From assembly GCA_910587335.1 (NCBI GenBank), contig CAJUMG010000001.1, forward strand, positions 166,671 through 230,670: 64,000 nt of DNA, read 5' to 3'. A program made the translations under genes and the position numbers. The notes beneath the pieces are model-generated. The model had not been told where the DNA came from. It worked only from the letters and a program-made list of their open reading frames with translations, and searched no databases. Source of the stretch: an uncultured Oscillospiraceae bacterium. Lineage in GTDB: Bacteria; Bacillota; Clostridia; Oscillospirales; Ruminococcaceae. Below are positions 14,476-22,896 of this stretch, piece by piece; the stretch's first letter is position 1, and every line of letters starts with the position of its first letter.

Positions 14476-14976
14476 ATGAACTGGATGAATTTTGCTTTGA
14501 TCGCGGGCGGCCTTTTGGGGAGCCTGGTTGTCGGGTTAATTGTCGGGCGGGTAGTTGCCGGTATTAAATATCCCAATCCGGATAAACCCCATATTTTCAC
14601 CCCAAAACAATCGGCTATTCTTCTGGTAGCGGTACTCGTAGCAATTGCACTGGTCATTTTTGCCATATTGTACCAGCCAAAACCCCAAACAGCCGGTGAT
14701 GATCCTCTTGTCGGGACGGATGGGATGATGGGTCCGGACGGAATGATGAATGACCCCGCGGTTGGTTTGCCGCAGGACGGTCTGAAGGAAGGCGATCCGG
14801 CGCCGGTGGATGTAATGCCTGGCGGCGGGGAGGATCTGCCGGACGGCGATCCCGAATCTGTTGACCTATCTGACAGCGAAGGCGAAGAAGAGGGATCGGA
14901 CGGAGAAAATTCCCCTGAAGATGGAGCCGATCCTGACGCGGGGCAGCCGGACGAAAAGGAAAATCCTGTCACTTAA
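14476..14976 (+). CDS. Membrane protein with acidic low-complexity tail
   Basis: Unrecognised 166-residue protein. Two membrane segments (about 5-29 and 46-66) flank a short loop with KYPNPDKPH. The remaining 100 residues are dominated by Asp, Glu, Gly, Pro and Ser, with DGMMGPDGMM near residue 80 and SDSEGEEEGSDGE near 135, and should be disordered and strongly negative. A GAGGAG site lies 8 bases before the ATG. If the tail is outside the cell it could bind cations, which is speculation. It stands alone between a palindrome and the next promoter. Confidence 0.75.
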   Translation: MNWMNFALIAGGLLGSLVVGLIVGRVVAGIKYPNPDKPHIFTPKQSAILLVAVLVAIALVIFAILYQPKPQTAGDDPLVGTDGMMGPDGMMNDPAVGLPQDGLKEGDPAPVDVMPGGGEDLPDGDPESVDLSDSEGEEEGSDGENSPEDGADPDAGQPDEKENPVT

Positions 14977-15013
14977 TTTGGTAAATTCCTTTTTTATTTG
15001 GAAAAAAATCCTC

Positions 15014-15041
15014 TTGACGGGAGTATTTTTCGTGCTATACT
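15014..15041 (+). promoter_or_regulatory. Promoter of the 15.1 kb lipoprotein gene
   Basis: TTGACG (15014-15019) and TATACT (15036-15041) with a 16-base spacer, 64 bases upstream of the ATG. Confidence 0.65.
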
Positions 15042-15105
15042 AAAGTAGGCGTTTTAGAAGACGCTCTATTTTAGTCTTTAGGTATAAGAAAGGAAGGTAA
15101 TCACG

Positions 15106-15678
15106 ATGAAAAGACAAATTTCTATGCTGCTTGCCATTTCTCTGCTTTTGACCGCATTGTTAAGTGGCTGTGGCAGCAAACCGGTAGAAGTTTCCGCTCC
15201 TGAGTGGGCGACCACCTCTGGCTCCGCTGGCGGTTTCTCTTATGAGGTTCCCGCTGACTGGACCACCACAGCGGATGTTACCGGCCAGGGCACCACGATT
15301 TATATTCCTGCTAACGCAGACGTTAACGCTGGAACCTCTAACGTAAACATCCTGGTACAGAACGCTTCTGGCCAGAAAGCTGTTAGCATGAAGGACATGA
15401 AATCCACTCTGGAAACCGGATTGGAAGCACAGCTGCTCGCCAGCGGTTTTGAAAAGGTGGAGAACCTGAAGGTTGAGGAGCTGAAAGCTCCGATCGGCGA
15501 TGTATGTGTTGTTTCCTACGATACTTATGTCAGCGGTACAAAGTTCACCCAGAAACAGTTCTACCCGCTGATCAACGACTACATTGTTGTTGTTACTTCT
15601 ACCAATATCGGCGACTCTATCGAGCCTTCTCCTGAAGATGTTGCGGAATATATCGCCCTGACTTTGAAGAAGGACTAA
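15106..15678 (+). CDS. Small lipoprotein, PsbP/DUF1795-like
   Basis: A 190-residue secreted lipoprotein: signal peptide MKRQISMLLAISLLLTALLSGC with lipobox LLSGC at residues 18-22 (written here in parts: MKRQIS then a Leu-rich core then LLSGC). The mature part begins with a GFSYEVPADWTTT segment, then a single alpha/beta domain with VNILVQ, and ends QKQFYPLINDYIVVVTST. This pattern resembles PsbP/DUF1795-type proteins that assess an extracted YEVP-DW fold; the ligand is unknown. It has its own promoter and terminator. Confidence 0.8.
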   Translation: MKRQISMLLAISLLLTALLSGCGSKPVEVSAPEWATTSGSAGGFSYEVPADWTTTADVTGQGTTIYIPANADVNAGTSNVNILVQNASGQKAVSMKDMKSTLETGLEAQLLASGFEKVENLKVEELKAPIGDVCVVSYDTYVSGTKFTQKQFYPLINDYIVVVTSTNIGDSIEPSPEDVAEYIALTLKKD

Positions 15679-15693
15679 TTGTCTTTTCCAACA

Positions 15694-15735
15694 AAATAAG
15701 CTGTGCGGACCAAAAGCTCGCACAGCTTATTTTTG
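15694..15735 (+). terminator. Terminator of the 15.1 kb lipoprotein gene
   Basis: AAATAAGCTGTGCG pairs with CGCACAGCTTATTT and is followed by T-rich sequence. Confidence 0.85.
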
Positions 15736-15760
15736 TTTAAGACGCTCTTTATAGGCGACA

Positions 15761-15789
15761 AAAAGGACCTCCCCGAGGGAGGTCCTTTT
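15761..15789 (-). terminator. Terminator of the DUF4358 gene
   Basis: AAAAGGACCTCCC and GGGAGGTCCTTTT form a 13-bp stem with a 3-base loop, 9 bases past the stop on the minus strand. It can also act on the plus strand. Confidence 0.8.
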
Positions 15790-15797
15790 GTGTTTCT

Positions 15798-16379
15798 TTA
15801 TTCAAAGGTAAAGTATTCATCCAAAATAGTCTGAACACTATCATAATCATCGCAGACTACCAAGATCGCGTAGTCACCGGAGGTCAATACCAATGCGTTT
15901 TTGGTATTCTCATCGTTTCCATTGACCGGGTAAAACTCAAACTCTGAAATGCGGTTTTGCTTTCTTTGCTCCAGCGCGGCTTTTACATTCTCGACCTTGC
16001 CTTCTTTGGCCTGGACCACCAGGATATCAAAGGCCAGAATGTTGACCATGGACATTTCTCCGACATATGCTTCCACATCCTCTGGGGCGACCATATAAAG
16101 ATCCTTGAGCATATCGTCGCCGATTTCTTCCGTATATATTTCACTGTATATCTCTTTGACTGCATCCATAAAACCATCCATAGTTTTGCCGTCCTTCATT
16201 CCGGTTCCGGTGGCGGTAGCTTGGGACTCCACCTGAGAGGATGTAAGGTCTGCCTCGCTCTGAGAGGATTCCACCATACTTTGGGAAGAAGCTCCCTGGG
16301 AAGAAGAATTTGTGTTGCCACAGCCTGCCATGGTGGCGACAAGCAGCGCCGCAAGGGCAAATGCGAATATTCTTTTCAT
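15798..16379 (-). CDS. DUF4358 domain lipoprotein
   Basis: A 193-residue lipoprotein with signal peptide and lipobox MAGC (cysteine at residue 20), a Ser/Gln-rich linker to about residue 60, and a DUF4358 domain recognisable by YVGEMSMVNILAFDILVVQAK-type sequence (YVGEMSMVN, VVQAKEGKVE), the FEFYPVNG turn and GDYAILVVCDD. DUF4358 proteins are frequent in gut Clostridia and have no known function. The ATG at 16379 has AAAGGAG upstream. It lies 82 bases after the MATE exporter gene on the same strand and may be read with it. Confidence 0.88.
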   Translation of the reverse strand: MKRIFAFALAALLVATMAGCGNTNSSSQGASSQSMVESSQSEADLTSSQVESQATATGTGMKDGKTMDGFMDAVKEIYSEIYTEEIGDDMLKDLYMVAPEDVEAYVGEMSMVNILAFDILVVQAKEGKVENVKAALEQRKQNRISEFEFYPVNGNDENTKNALVLTSGDYAILVVCDDYDSVQTILDEYFTFE

Positions 16380-16461
16380 TTTTTAATCTCCTTTTCTTTG
16401 GTCTGCTTTATAGGTGGCCATTCGGGGGAAAATTTATGCATAAGGATCGAAAGTTAACAAA

Positions 16462-17850
16462 TTATTCATCTTTTTCCAAATGCTCTTCCGGTTCGGCCGC
16501 AGTGACCACCGCTTTCTTTTTCCAACGGCCGCTATAATAATACACAATCGCCATGGCCACGCCGATCAGCCAACCTCCGCCATAGCTGAAGAAAATATAC
16601 TCCTTGCCAAAAAAATGCGCCATCAGGTACGCCATTGGCAGTCGGATGAGCCACAAGGACAAAAGGCTGGTGATCATGGGGAACACCATATCTCCGGCGC
16701 CCCGCAGCACCGACAGGAAGGTATTCATAACCGCAAACAGTAAATAGCAATACATAACCGGACGCAAATAGTCCATACCCGCCTGGACAACAGCCGGCTC
16801 CTGGCTGAACAGGTGCATCATATTGGGACCCCAGACAAGCACCAGAGCCATTGCGCCGATGCCGCACAGAATGCTCATGACCATGGTCGCGCGCAGTCCC
16901 TCTTTGACACGGTGCATTTTCCCCGCGCCGATATTCTGTCCCACAAAGGTCGTCAGCGCCATGCCAAAGCTCTGAGCCGGGAAAAAGGCAAACATATCAA
17001 TTTTATTCGCGCCGTTAAAACCGGCCATAAAATCCGACCCATAGCTATTGACCAGGCTTTGCAGCGCCAATGTCCCCACCGAGAACAACATCTGCTGCAG
17101 GCCATTGGGCAGGCCCAGCTTGATGATTTTGCGGAACAGCTCTTTATCAAAGGAAAATTTCAGCAGATTCACATGTAAATAGGTATATTTGCGGTTGAGG
17201 AGAAAAAGGCCCACAATCCAGGCGATAGCCTGGGCCAGAATCGTCGCGACAGCAACGCCTGCGACTCCCCAATGAAACAGAATGACGAACACAAGGTCCA
17301 TCACCACATTCAGCCCACAGGCAATGGTCAGCAGCAAAAGGGGCGTCTTACTGTCCCCCAGCGACTGCATAACCGCACTGTTAAGGTTATAGCCCAAGGA
17401 AAAAATCATCCCGGCAAAGATGATGATCATGTAGAGCCGGGCGTCGGAAAAAGCGTTTTCGGGCGTATTGATTAACCGAAGCAGCGGACCCGAAAGAAGA
17501 ATCCCCACAGCCGCTACCGGTACCGCACCCACAATGCCGGCGGTATAAATCGTATCGACCGTATCCGAAACCTTTTTTAAATTCCCCGCGCCAAAATACT
17601 GGGAGATAATCACCGCCGCGCCGTTGCCGATTCCCATAAACAGCGCCACCATCATATAAATGATCGGGAAGCCTGTCCCCACCGCGGCCAGCGCGATTGT
17701 TCCCACATAGTTGCCGACCACAATGCTGTCGACCATATTATACATCTGCTGCAACACATTTCCCAGCAGCAAGGGGATGGAAAAAGCCAGAATCAGCTTG
17801 GCCGGACTGCCGGCGGTCATATCCCCACGAACCGTTTTTGACTCGCTCAT
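16462..17850 (-). CDS. MATE family efflux transporter (first of three)
   Basis: A 462-residue, 12-helix Na+ or H+ driven multidrug and toxin exporter of the inner membrane. Two six-helix halves are visible, with the MATE signature PLLLGNVLQQMYNMVDSIVVG in parts (LGNVLQQMYN, DSIVVG) near the N-terminus and LPNGLQQMLFSVGTLALQ opening the second half. It shows the NorM/DinF-like pattern of Clostridia; substrates cannot be read from sequence. The ATG at 17850 follows GAAAGGAGAG. It is divergent from rubrerythrin and may be co-transcribed with the DUF4358 lipoprotein. Confidence 0.93.
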   Translation of the reverse strand: MSESKTVRGDMTAGSPAKLILAFSIPLLLGNVLQQMYNMVDSIVVGNYVGTIALAAVGTGFPIIYMMVALFMGIGNGAAVIISQYFGAGNLKKVSDTVDTIYTAGIVGAVPVAAVGILLSGPLLRLINTPENAFSDARLYMIIIFAGMIFSLGYNLNSAVMQSLGDSKTPLLLLTIACGLNVVMDLVFVILFHWGVAGVAVATILAQAIAWIVGLFLLNRKYTYLHVNLLKFSFDKELFRKIIKLGLPNGLQQMLFSVGTLALQSLVNSYGSDFMAGFNGANKIDMFAFFPAQSFGMALTTFVGQNIGAGKMHRVKEGLRATMVMSILCGIGAMALVLVWGPNMMHLFSQEPAVVQAGMDYLRPVMYCYLLFAVMNTFLSVLRGAGDMVFPMITSLLSLWLIRLPMAYLMAHFFGKEYIFFSYGGGWLIGVAMAIVYYYSGRWKKKAVVTAAEPEEHLEKDE

Positions 17851-17889
17851 AAAGCTCTCCTTTCATAACGTCATAAGATGATTATTCCA

Positions 17890-17918
17890 ATTATATCCTC
17901 TTTCGTCTTTGAATGCAA
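17890..17918 (-). promoter_or_regulatory. Promoter of the first MATE gene
   Basis: On the minus strand TTGCAT (17918-17913) and TATAAT (17895-17890) with a 17-base spacer, 40 bases before the ATG. Confidence 0.65.
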
Positions 17919-17982
17919 TACGGCTTTGCATAATCCTTTTTTATCCGGTCCAAAATAGGGAAAAGCGAAAGGAGCATTTGCC

Positions 17983-18519
17983 ATGAAATTAGAAGGAAGC
18001 AAAACAGAAGCAAACCTGATCGCCGCGCTGGCTGGAGAGAGCCAGGCCTCGGTCAAATACCAGCTATATGCCCAAAAAGCCCGCCAGGACGGTTACGAGG
18101 AAATCGCGCAGGTTTTTGAAACCACCTCCCGCAACGAACGGGCCCACGCCCAGCAGTGGTACGAATTTCTGCACGGCGGGCAGATGGCGGGAACCGAGGA
18201 AAATTTAAAACTGGCTGCCAGCGGTGAGCATTATGAATGGAGCGACATGTATCCCGCTTTTGCCAAGATCGCAGAGGAAGAGGGCTTTACCGAAATCGCC
18301 AAAAAAATGCAGCTGATCGCCTCGATTGAAAAGGATCACGAGCAGCGTTACCAGAAGCTGGAGCAAAATCTGCGGGATGGAACAGTATTTCGGAAAAGCA
18401 GCAAGGTTTCCTGGGTCTGCCGCAACTGCGGATATATTTACGAAGGGGAAGCCGCTCCGATGGTCTGCCCGGTTTGCAAGCACAAGCAGGCTTTCTTTGA
18501 GGTGAAGAAAAGCAATTGA
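17983..18519 (+). CDS. Rubrerythrin
   Basis: Non-haem diiron peroxidase that removes hydrogen peroxide in anaerobes, cytoplasmic. The 178 residues consist of a four-helix ferritin-like domain, with iron ligands in AGESQASVKY, SRNERAHAQQW and SIEKDHEQRY, and a C-terminal rubredoxin-like knuckle with two CxxC pairs, WVCRNCGYIY and PMVCPVCKH. The ATG at 17983 has AAAGGAG upstream. It is monocistronic, with a terminator at 18541. Electron donors (rubredoxin, NADH oxidoreductase) are not in the window. It points to an obligate anaerobe exposed to occasional oxygen. Confidence 0.96.
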   Translation: MKLEGSKTEANLIAALAGESQASVKYQLYAQKARQDGYEEIAQVFETTSRNERAHAQQWYEFLHGGQMAGTEENLKLAASGEHYEWSDMYPAFAKIAEEEGFTEIAKKMQLIASIEKDHEQRYQKLEQNLRDGTVFRKSSKVSWVCRNCGYIYEGEAAPMVCPVCKHKQAFFEVKKSN

Positions 18520-18540
18520 TCGTCCTCCCAGCCCAAACGA

Positions 18541-18570
18541 AAAGGAGCGTGCCAAAAGCACGCTCCCTTT
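18541..18570. terminator. Terminator after rubrerythrin
   Basis: GGAGCGTGC pairs with GCACGCTCC around CAAAA and is followed by a T-rich tract on the plus strand. It overlaps the stop codon of the convergent methyltransferase gene. Confidence 0.8.
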
Positions 18571-19300
18571 ATTCTTTTTTGGCTGCTACAATCAGCATCA
18601 TCGGGCGGCGCATTTCATCTTTCATGCCGGGGATATCCCACATGTCCTTTGGGGGCTGCGGCTCCGCCACCCGGCGAACCGAAAAACCGTTTTGCAGCAG
18701 TCCGTCCAGATAGGTGGTCAAGGTTCGGTGGTATTTTTCGATCTTTTCCCCCAAAAAGACCGCCTGGCGTTTTCCCTCGTAAAAATAGCGGTCCACCGGG
18801 AAATGGAGAATTTCGCCGTTTTCCCCGTAATACCAATCCTGGTTGCCGTAAGCGGTGAAGACCGGATGCTCCACCGAAAAGATAAAATCCCCGCCCTTTA
18901 CAAGACAATCCCGGACCTTTTGGGCGACCGTCTCAAAGGATTCTATATAATGAAGCGCCAATGAGCTTAAGACGATGTCAAAGCTTTCGGGCAAAGCGGT
19001 AAAATCCTCTATCGCGCAGCACCGATACTGCACCTGGGGAAACTTTGTCTTTTCCCTTGCTACCGCCAGCATCTTCTCGGAAAGATCGATCCCGACGGCA
19101 GAGGCCGCTCCCTGCTCCATGGCGTAAATACAATGCCAGCCATAGCCACAGCCCAGATCCAGCACCCGTTTCCCGGTGAGATCCGGCAGCAGGCTTTGAA
19201 AGGTCCGCCACTCTCCCGCTCCGGATAAGCCTTTTTTGGAACGATCCATCTGGCTATACTTTTGAAAAAATATTTCGTCGTCATACCGATTTTCTTTCAT
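18569..19300 (-). CDS. Class I SAM-dependent methyltransferase
   Basis: Soluble methyltransferase of 243 residues with a Rossmann-like Methyltransf_11 fold. Motif I is VLDLGCGYGWHC near residue 48, the acidic ribose-binding residue lies in AVGIDLSEKML, motif II region is FDIVLSSLALHYI, and the C-terminal third (YFYEGKRQAVFLGE) is typical of UbiE/SmtA-like proteins of unknown substrate. The start at 19300 is preferred because AAGGA lies 10 bases upstream and the longer in-frame ATG at 19447 adds a chain without homology. A TATACT -10 box at 19389-19394 is present on this strand without a convincing -35 box. Substrate unknown. Confidence 0.88.
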   Translation of the reverse strand: MKENRYDDEIFFQKYSQMDRSKKGLSGAGEWRTFQSLLPDLTGKRVLDLGCGYGWHCIYAMEQGAASAVGIDLSEKMLAVAREKTKFPQVQYRCCAIEDFTALPESFDIVLSSLALHYIESFETVAQKVRDCLVKGGDFIFSVEHPVFTAYGNQDWYYGENGEILHFPVDRYFYEGKRQAVFLGEKIEKYHRTLTTYLDGLLQNGFSVRRVAEPQPPKDMWDIPGMKDEMRRPMMLIVAAKKE

Positions 19301-19531
19301 AGCACTTTCCTTCCAGCCAAGCTTTTGGCCTATTGTAAATTGGCCCCTTTTTTCTTCGATTGTGAAAGACCCATTTTCATTCTCTTTCAGTATAGCATAA
19401 AAAATAACTGGATTGCATAAAGAGGCATCCGAATTCTGTAAAAGCACAGAATTTTAGTCCTATTTTCATAAAAATTGTCATAAATATGTAAAATCATTCC
19501 ATATTTTCTACAGTTTCATCTGCCTTTTTTA

Positions 19532-19561
19532 TTGAGAATCCCCCTATTCTGGTGCTATACT
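19532..19561 (+). promoter_or_regulatory. Promoter of the sugar cassette
   Basis: TTGAGA (19532-19537) and TATACT (19556-19561) with an 18-base spacer. The leader of about 50 bases ends in a GGAGG site before the ATG at 19617. Confidence 0.65.
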
Positions 19562-19616
19562 TTTCTTGCAGGAAAGTTTTTCATCTCTGCAAATTTTTAC
19601 ATATGGAGGCAGTCGT

Positions 19617-20420
19617 ATGAGCTGGTCAACTGAGCTATTTAAAACTTCCAAGCCGATTATCGGGCTTTTACATTTGGACCCCCTTCCCGGCGATCCTTTT
19701 TTTGAAGGTTCAATGGAACAGGTGGTGGAGAATGCCAAAAAGAATCTGGAGGCGCTGCAAAAGGGCGGCATCGACGGAATTTTAATCACCAATGAATTCA
19801 GCGGCCCCTTTTTCACCGACACACCTAAGCCGGTATTTGGCGCCATGTGCCGGGTATTCGGCGAAATTCACAGCCAGATCTCTGTACCCTATGGGGTGGA
19901 AACCATTGCCGACGGGGAAGGCTGTGTGGAAATCTGTGCAGCGACCGGAGCTTCCTTTACCCGCTGCCTGTTTACCGGCGCGTGGGTCAGCGACACCGGC
20001 TTACAGCAGCGCAACATTGCGCGGACGCTACGATTGCGCCGGGAGCTGGACATGGATGATCTGAAGCTATGCTATTTTATCAACGGCGAAGGCTCCACCG
20101 CCATGGACACCCGTCCGCTGGCCCAAAAGGCCAAATCGCTTATCAGCGGCTGCCGGGCGGAATGTCTGGTGGTATCCGGCGCGGGACCTGGGAGTCAGCC
20201 GGATGTATCCCAGATTGTTGAAGTGCAAAAGGTAGCCGGCGATACCCCTGTTTTCTGCGGGACCGGGTGCAGCGAAAAAAATCTGGAGGCGATTTTGCCC
20301 GTATCGGACGGCGCGTTTGTCGGCTCCGCCTTTAAAAAGGACGGCATCTTCACCGGTTTAATCGATGAGGAAAAGGTTTCCCGCTTTATGCAAAAGGCGC
20401 GGGCGCTGCGAAAGGACTGA
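19617..20420 (+). CDS. BtpA/SgcQ family TIM-barrel protein
   Basis: A 267-residue cytoplasmic protein of the BtpA family, named for a photosystem I biogenesis factor but in heterotrophs (SgcQ) linked to sugar operons. The opening KPIIGLLHLDPLPGDP, the GIDGILITNEF strand, VPYGVETIADGEG, and the phosphate-binding end VVSGAGPGSQPD with PVFCGTGCSEKN indicate a TIM barrel binding a phosphorylated compound. The start at 19617 has GGAGG 8 bases upstream; a frame extension to 19566 begins at or before the predicted transcript start. First gene of a cassette with a kinase 4 bases downstream. Reaction unknown. Confidence 0.88.
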   Translation: MSWSTELFKTSKPIIGLLHLDPLPGDPFFEGSMEQVVENAKKNLEALQKGGIDGILITNEFSGPFFTDTPKPVFGAMCRVFGEIHSQISVPYGVETIADGEGCVEICAATGASFTRCLFTGAWVSDTGLQQRNIARTLRLRRELDMDDLKLCYFINGEGSTAMDTRPLAQKAKSLISGCRAECLVVSGAGPGSQPDVSQIVEVQKVAGDTPVFCGTGCSEKNLEAILPVSDGAFVGSAFKKDGIFTGLIDEEKVSRFMQKARALRKD

Positions 20421-20424
20421 TCCA

Positions 20425-21942
20425 ATGGACAGGGAAAAACGCCTTTTTATGGGCATTGACGTGGGCACCTATGAAAGCAAGGGCGTACTGGTAAATGGCG
20501 ATTGCCAGATTCTTTTTACCGCTTCGCAAAAGCACGATTTGGAAAATCCCCGGCCCGGCTGGTATGAGCAGGACGCGGAAAAAATCTGGTGGGGGGATGT
20601 ATGCAAAATTTCCCGGGAGCTGCTGGAAAAGCTCGGCGGGGATCCGGCGAGGATCGAATGTGTGGGGCTGTCCGCCTTGGGTTGCGACTGCGTGCCGGTT
20701 GACGAAAACTGCCGGCCTTTGTGCAATGCCATTTTGTACGGCATTGACTCCCGGGCGCAGGCGGAAATCGAGCAGATCAAGGAATACTATGGAGACCGGT
20801 ATCCGCAGGTGTTTTCCCATCCGCTGGTATCCTCCAGCATTTCACCCAAGATTCTTTGGATTAAAAACCATCTGCCGCAGGTTTATGCCAAAACCGCCAA
20901 ATTTCTCACCGCTTCTTCCTACCTGACCGCCAAGATGACCGGCCGGTACTGCATTGACCGGTATTTAAGCGGCTCGTTCGATCCGCTGTACGACCAAAAC
21001 GGGATCAACGAAAAGGAATGCGGTTTATTCTGCCGGCCTGATCAGCTGGCCCAGATCACCCGCGCAACCGATATCGTCGGCACAGTGACACCCGAGGCGG
21101 CAGCGCTCACCGGTCTTTGTGCCGGTACACGGGTGCTTACCGGCACAGGGGATTCGGGGGCAGAATCCTTCTCCTGCGGGGTCTTTACCCCCGGCACCCT
21201 GATGATCCAGCTGGGGTCCACCTGCTTTTTCATCTACAATACAGACAAACCCCTTTCCGGCGGTTCTGTCCAGACCGGTCCGTACCTAGTTCCCGGGACC
21301 TATTGTGCCGCTGCTGGGACCAACAACGGCGGCACCCTGACCAGATGGTATCGGGACCGGATTTTTCCGCAGCTGCTGGAAGCAGAGGAAGGGGGCGGCG
21401 AAAATGCTTATGCCGCCATGGCCAGGCTGGCCGAGGCCATCCCCGCCGGAAGCGAAGGGCTTTTTACCCTGCCCTATTTTGCGGGGGAAAGAGCGCCCAT
21501 CAACGATCCGCTGGCCAAGGGGATGATCTTTGGGCTTCAGTCCCATCACACCAGGGCCCACCTGTATCAATCCGCGCTGGAGGGGATTGGGTATTCCATC
21601 GCCCAATATTTTGACCTTTTGGAGCAAAACGGTCTGCCGGTTCAAAAAATCATAGCGGTGGGCGGCGGCACAAAAAATCCCCGCTGGCTACAGGTGATTG
21701 CCGACATGCTGGACCGGGAGGTGCTGGTACCCCAGGTGACCATTGGCGCCTGCTATGGGGACGCTCTTTTATGCGCGCTGGCCTGCGGCTGTTACGATAG
21801 TCTGGCCGCATTGGGAGAGAAAATTCGAATTACCCAAACGGTCCGCCCCATCCCGGAAAACCACGCCGTATATCAAAAAGGAAAGCCGGTATTCCGGGCT
21901 TTGTACGAATCCACAAAAGATCTGATGCATCAGACCCTTTGA
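20425..21942 (+). CDS. FGGY family carbohydrate kinase
   Basis: ATP-dependent sugar kinase of 505 residues, the normal FGGY length. The N-terminal lobe has the phosphate 1 motif FMGIDVGTYESKGVLV, a WYEQDAEKIWW segment as in xylulokinases, and the C-terminal lobe has the catalytic-type TGTGDSGAESFSCG and the FGGY adenosine signature around KIIAVGGGTKNPRWLQVIADML, here read in parts (AVGGGTKNPRW, ADMLDREV). The sugar cannot be told; xylulose-like ketoses are possible. The ATG is 4 bases after the btpA-like stop, so the two are translationally linked, and the epimerase gene follows by 23 bases. Confidence 0.92.
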   Translation: MDREKRLFMGIDVGTYESKGVLVNGDCQILFTASQKHDLENPRPGWYEQDAEKIWWGDVCKISRELLEKLGGDPARIECVGLSALGCDCVPVDENCRPLCNAILYGIDSRAQAEIEQIKEYYGDRYPQVFSHPLVSSSISPKILWIKNHLPQVYAKTAKFLTASSYLTAKMTGRYCIDRYLSGSFDPLYDQNGINEKECGLFCRPDQLAQITRATDIVGTVTPEAAALTGLCAGTRVLTGTGDSGAESFSCGVFTPGTLMIQLGSTCFFIYNTDKPLSGGSVQTGPYLVPGTYCAAAGTNNGGTLTRWYRDRIFPQLLEAEEGGGENAYAAMARLAEAIPAGSEGLFTLPYFAGERAPINDPLAKGMIFGLQSHHTRAHLYQSALEGIGYSIAQYFDLLEQNGLPVQKIIAVGGGTKNPRWLQVIADMLDREVLVPQVTIGACYGDALLCALACGCYDSLAALGEKIRITQTVRPIPENHAVYQKGKPVFRALYESTKDLMHQTL

Positions 21943-21965
21943 GCTTTTAAGGAGGTGTCGCCCTT

Positions 21966-22796
21966 ATGAAAATACAAAAACAGCAGATTGCGGGTATGAA
22001 TCTCTGTTATAAATTCTACTCCTTTGACTATTTTCTCGACGCGATGGAACGGGCGGGATATGAATCCATTGAGATACTGCCCAACGCGCCCCATTTTTAT
22101 CTGCCGGATCTTTCCTCTGACGAGCTGGCGGCCATTCGCCGAAGAATTGCGGATCACCACCTAAAGGTCATCTGCTACACGCCGGATCAGTGCAGCTATC
22201 CGGTCAATATTTCCTATCACAGCGAGGCGGCCCGCCGCCGGTCCCTTCAGGACCTGGCGCGGCAGATTGAAATCTGCTCCTATCTTGGCAGCGGGCAGAT
22301 GCTTTTAACCTCTGGCTACGGCTACTTTGACGAGCCGAAGGAGACCGCCTGGGCGCGGATGATCGACAGCTTAGGCCAGCTTTCCCGCAAGGCGCAGGAG
22401 GAGGGCATTGTTCTTGTGCTGGAACCCATCCGCACCGACGAAACCAATCTGGTCACCGATCTGCCCAGCTTAAAGCGGGCGATTCGAGAGGTTGACTCCC
22501 CTCATCTAAAGGGGATGCTGGACACAAGCCCCATGTATTACGCGGGGGAGTCTATTGCCCAATACGCCAAGGAGCTGGGAGATGATTTGTGGCACATTCA
22601 CTTGATTGACGGGCGCCCTGCCGGCCATCTTGCCTGGGGGGACGGGATTTTCCCGCTGGATCAGTACATCCGGGAGATTGAAGATGCGGGGTATAGCCGG
22701 TATATGACCATGGAGCTGACCTCCGCCGAATATTACAACGACCCAAATCCCGCTATGGAAAAATGCATGAAGGCCTTGCAGCCCTACTTCGGTTAA
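21966..22796 (+). CDS. FrlC-like sugar isomerase/epimerase
   Basis: A 276-residue TIM-barrel protein of the xylose-isomerase-like (AP endonuclease 2) superfamily. It resembles FrlC, the fructoselysine 3-epimerase of Escherichia coli, in PHFYLPDLSS, VICYTPDQCSYPVNI, LVLEPIRTDETNLV and WHIHLIDG; the metal ligands are expected to be the Glu of LEPI, the Asp of MLDTSP, the His of HIHLID and the Glu of MELTS. AAGGAGG lies 10 bases before the ATG. It ends the btpA-kinase-epimerase cassette at a strong terminator. An epimerase plus kinase suggests conversion of an unusual ketose or Amadori sugar; no transporter or deglycase is adjacent. Confidence 0.85.
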   Translation: MKIQKQQIAGMNLCYKFYSFDYFLDAMERAGYESIEILPNAPHFYLPDLSSDELAAIRRRIADHHLKVICYTPDQCSYPVNISYHSEAARRRSLQDLARQIEICSYLGSGQMLLTSGYGYFDEPKETAWARMIDSLGQLSRKAQEEGIVLVLEPIRTDETNLVTDLPSLKRAIREVDSPHLKGMLDTSPMYYAGESIAQYAKELGDDLWHIHLIDGRPAGHLAWGDGIFPLDQYIREIEDAGYSRYMTMELTSAEYYNDPNPAMEKCMKALQPYFG

Positions 22797-22839
22797 GGCT
22801 AACCGCTTGTGGGCCGCGTCTTTTTCTTCGCTATGCAAA

Positions 22840-22876
22840 AAGGATACCGGAGGGAATACTCCGGTATCCTTCTTTT
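22840..22876. terminator. Bidirectional terminator of the sugar cassette and patatin gene
   Basis: AAGGATACCGGAG and CTCCGGTATCCTT form a 13-bp stem with loop GGAATA, flanked by A-run and T-run. It separates two convergent units. Confidence 0.9.
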
Positions 22877-22896
22877 TGTATGCCGGAAAGGGCGTG

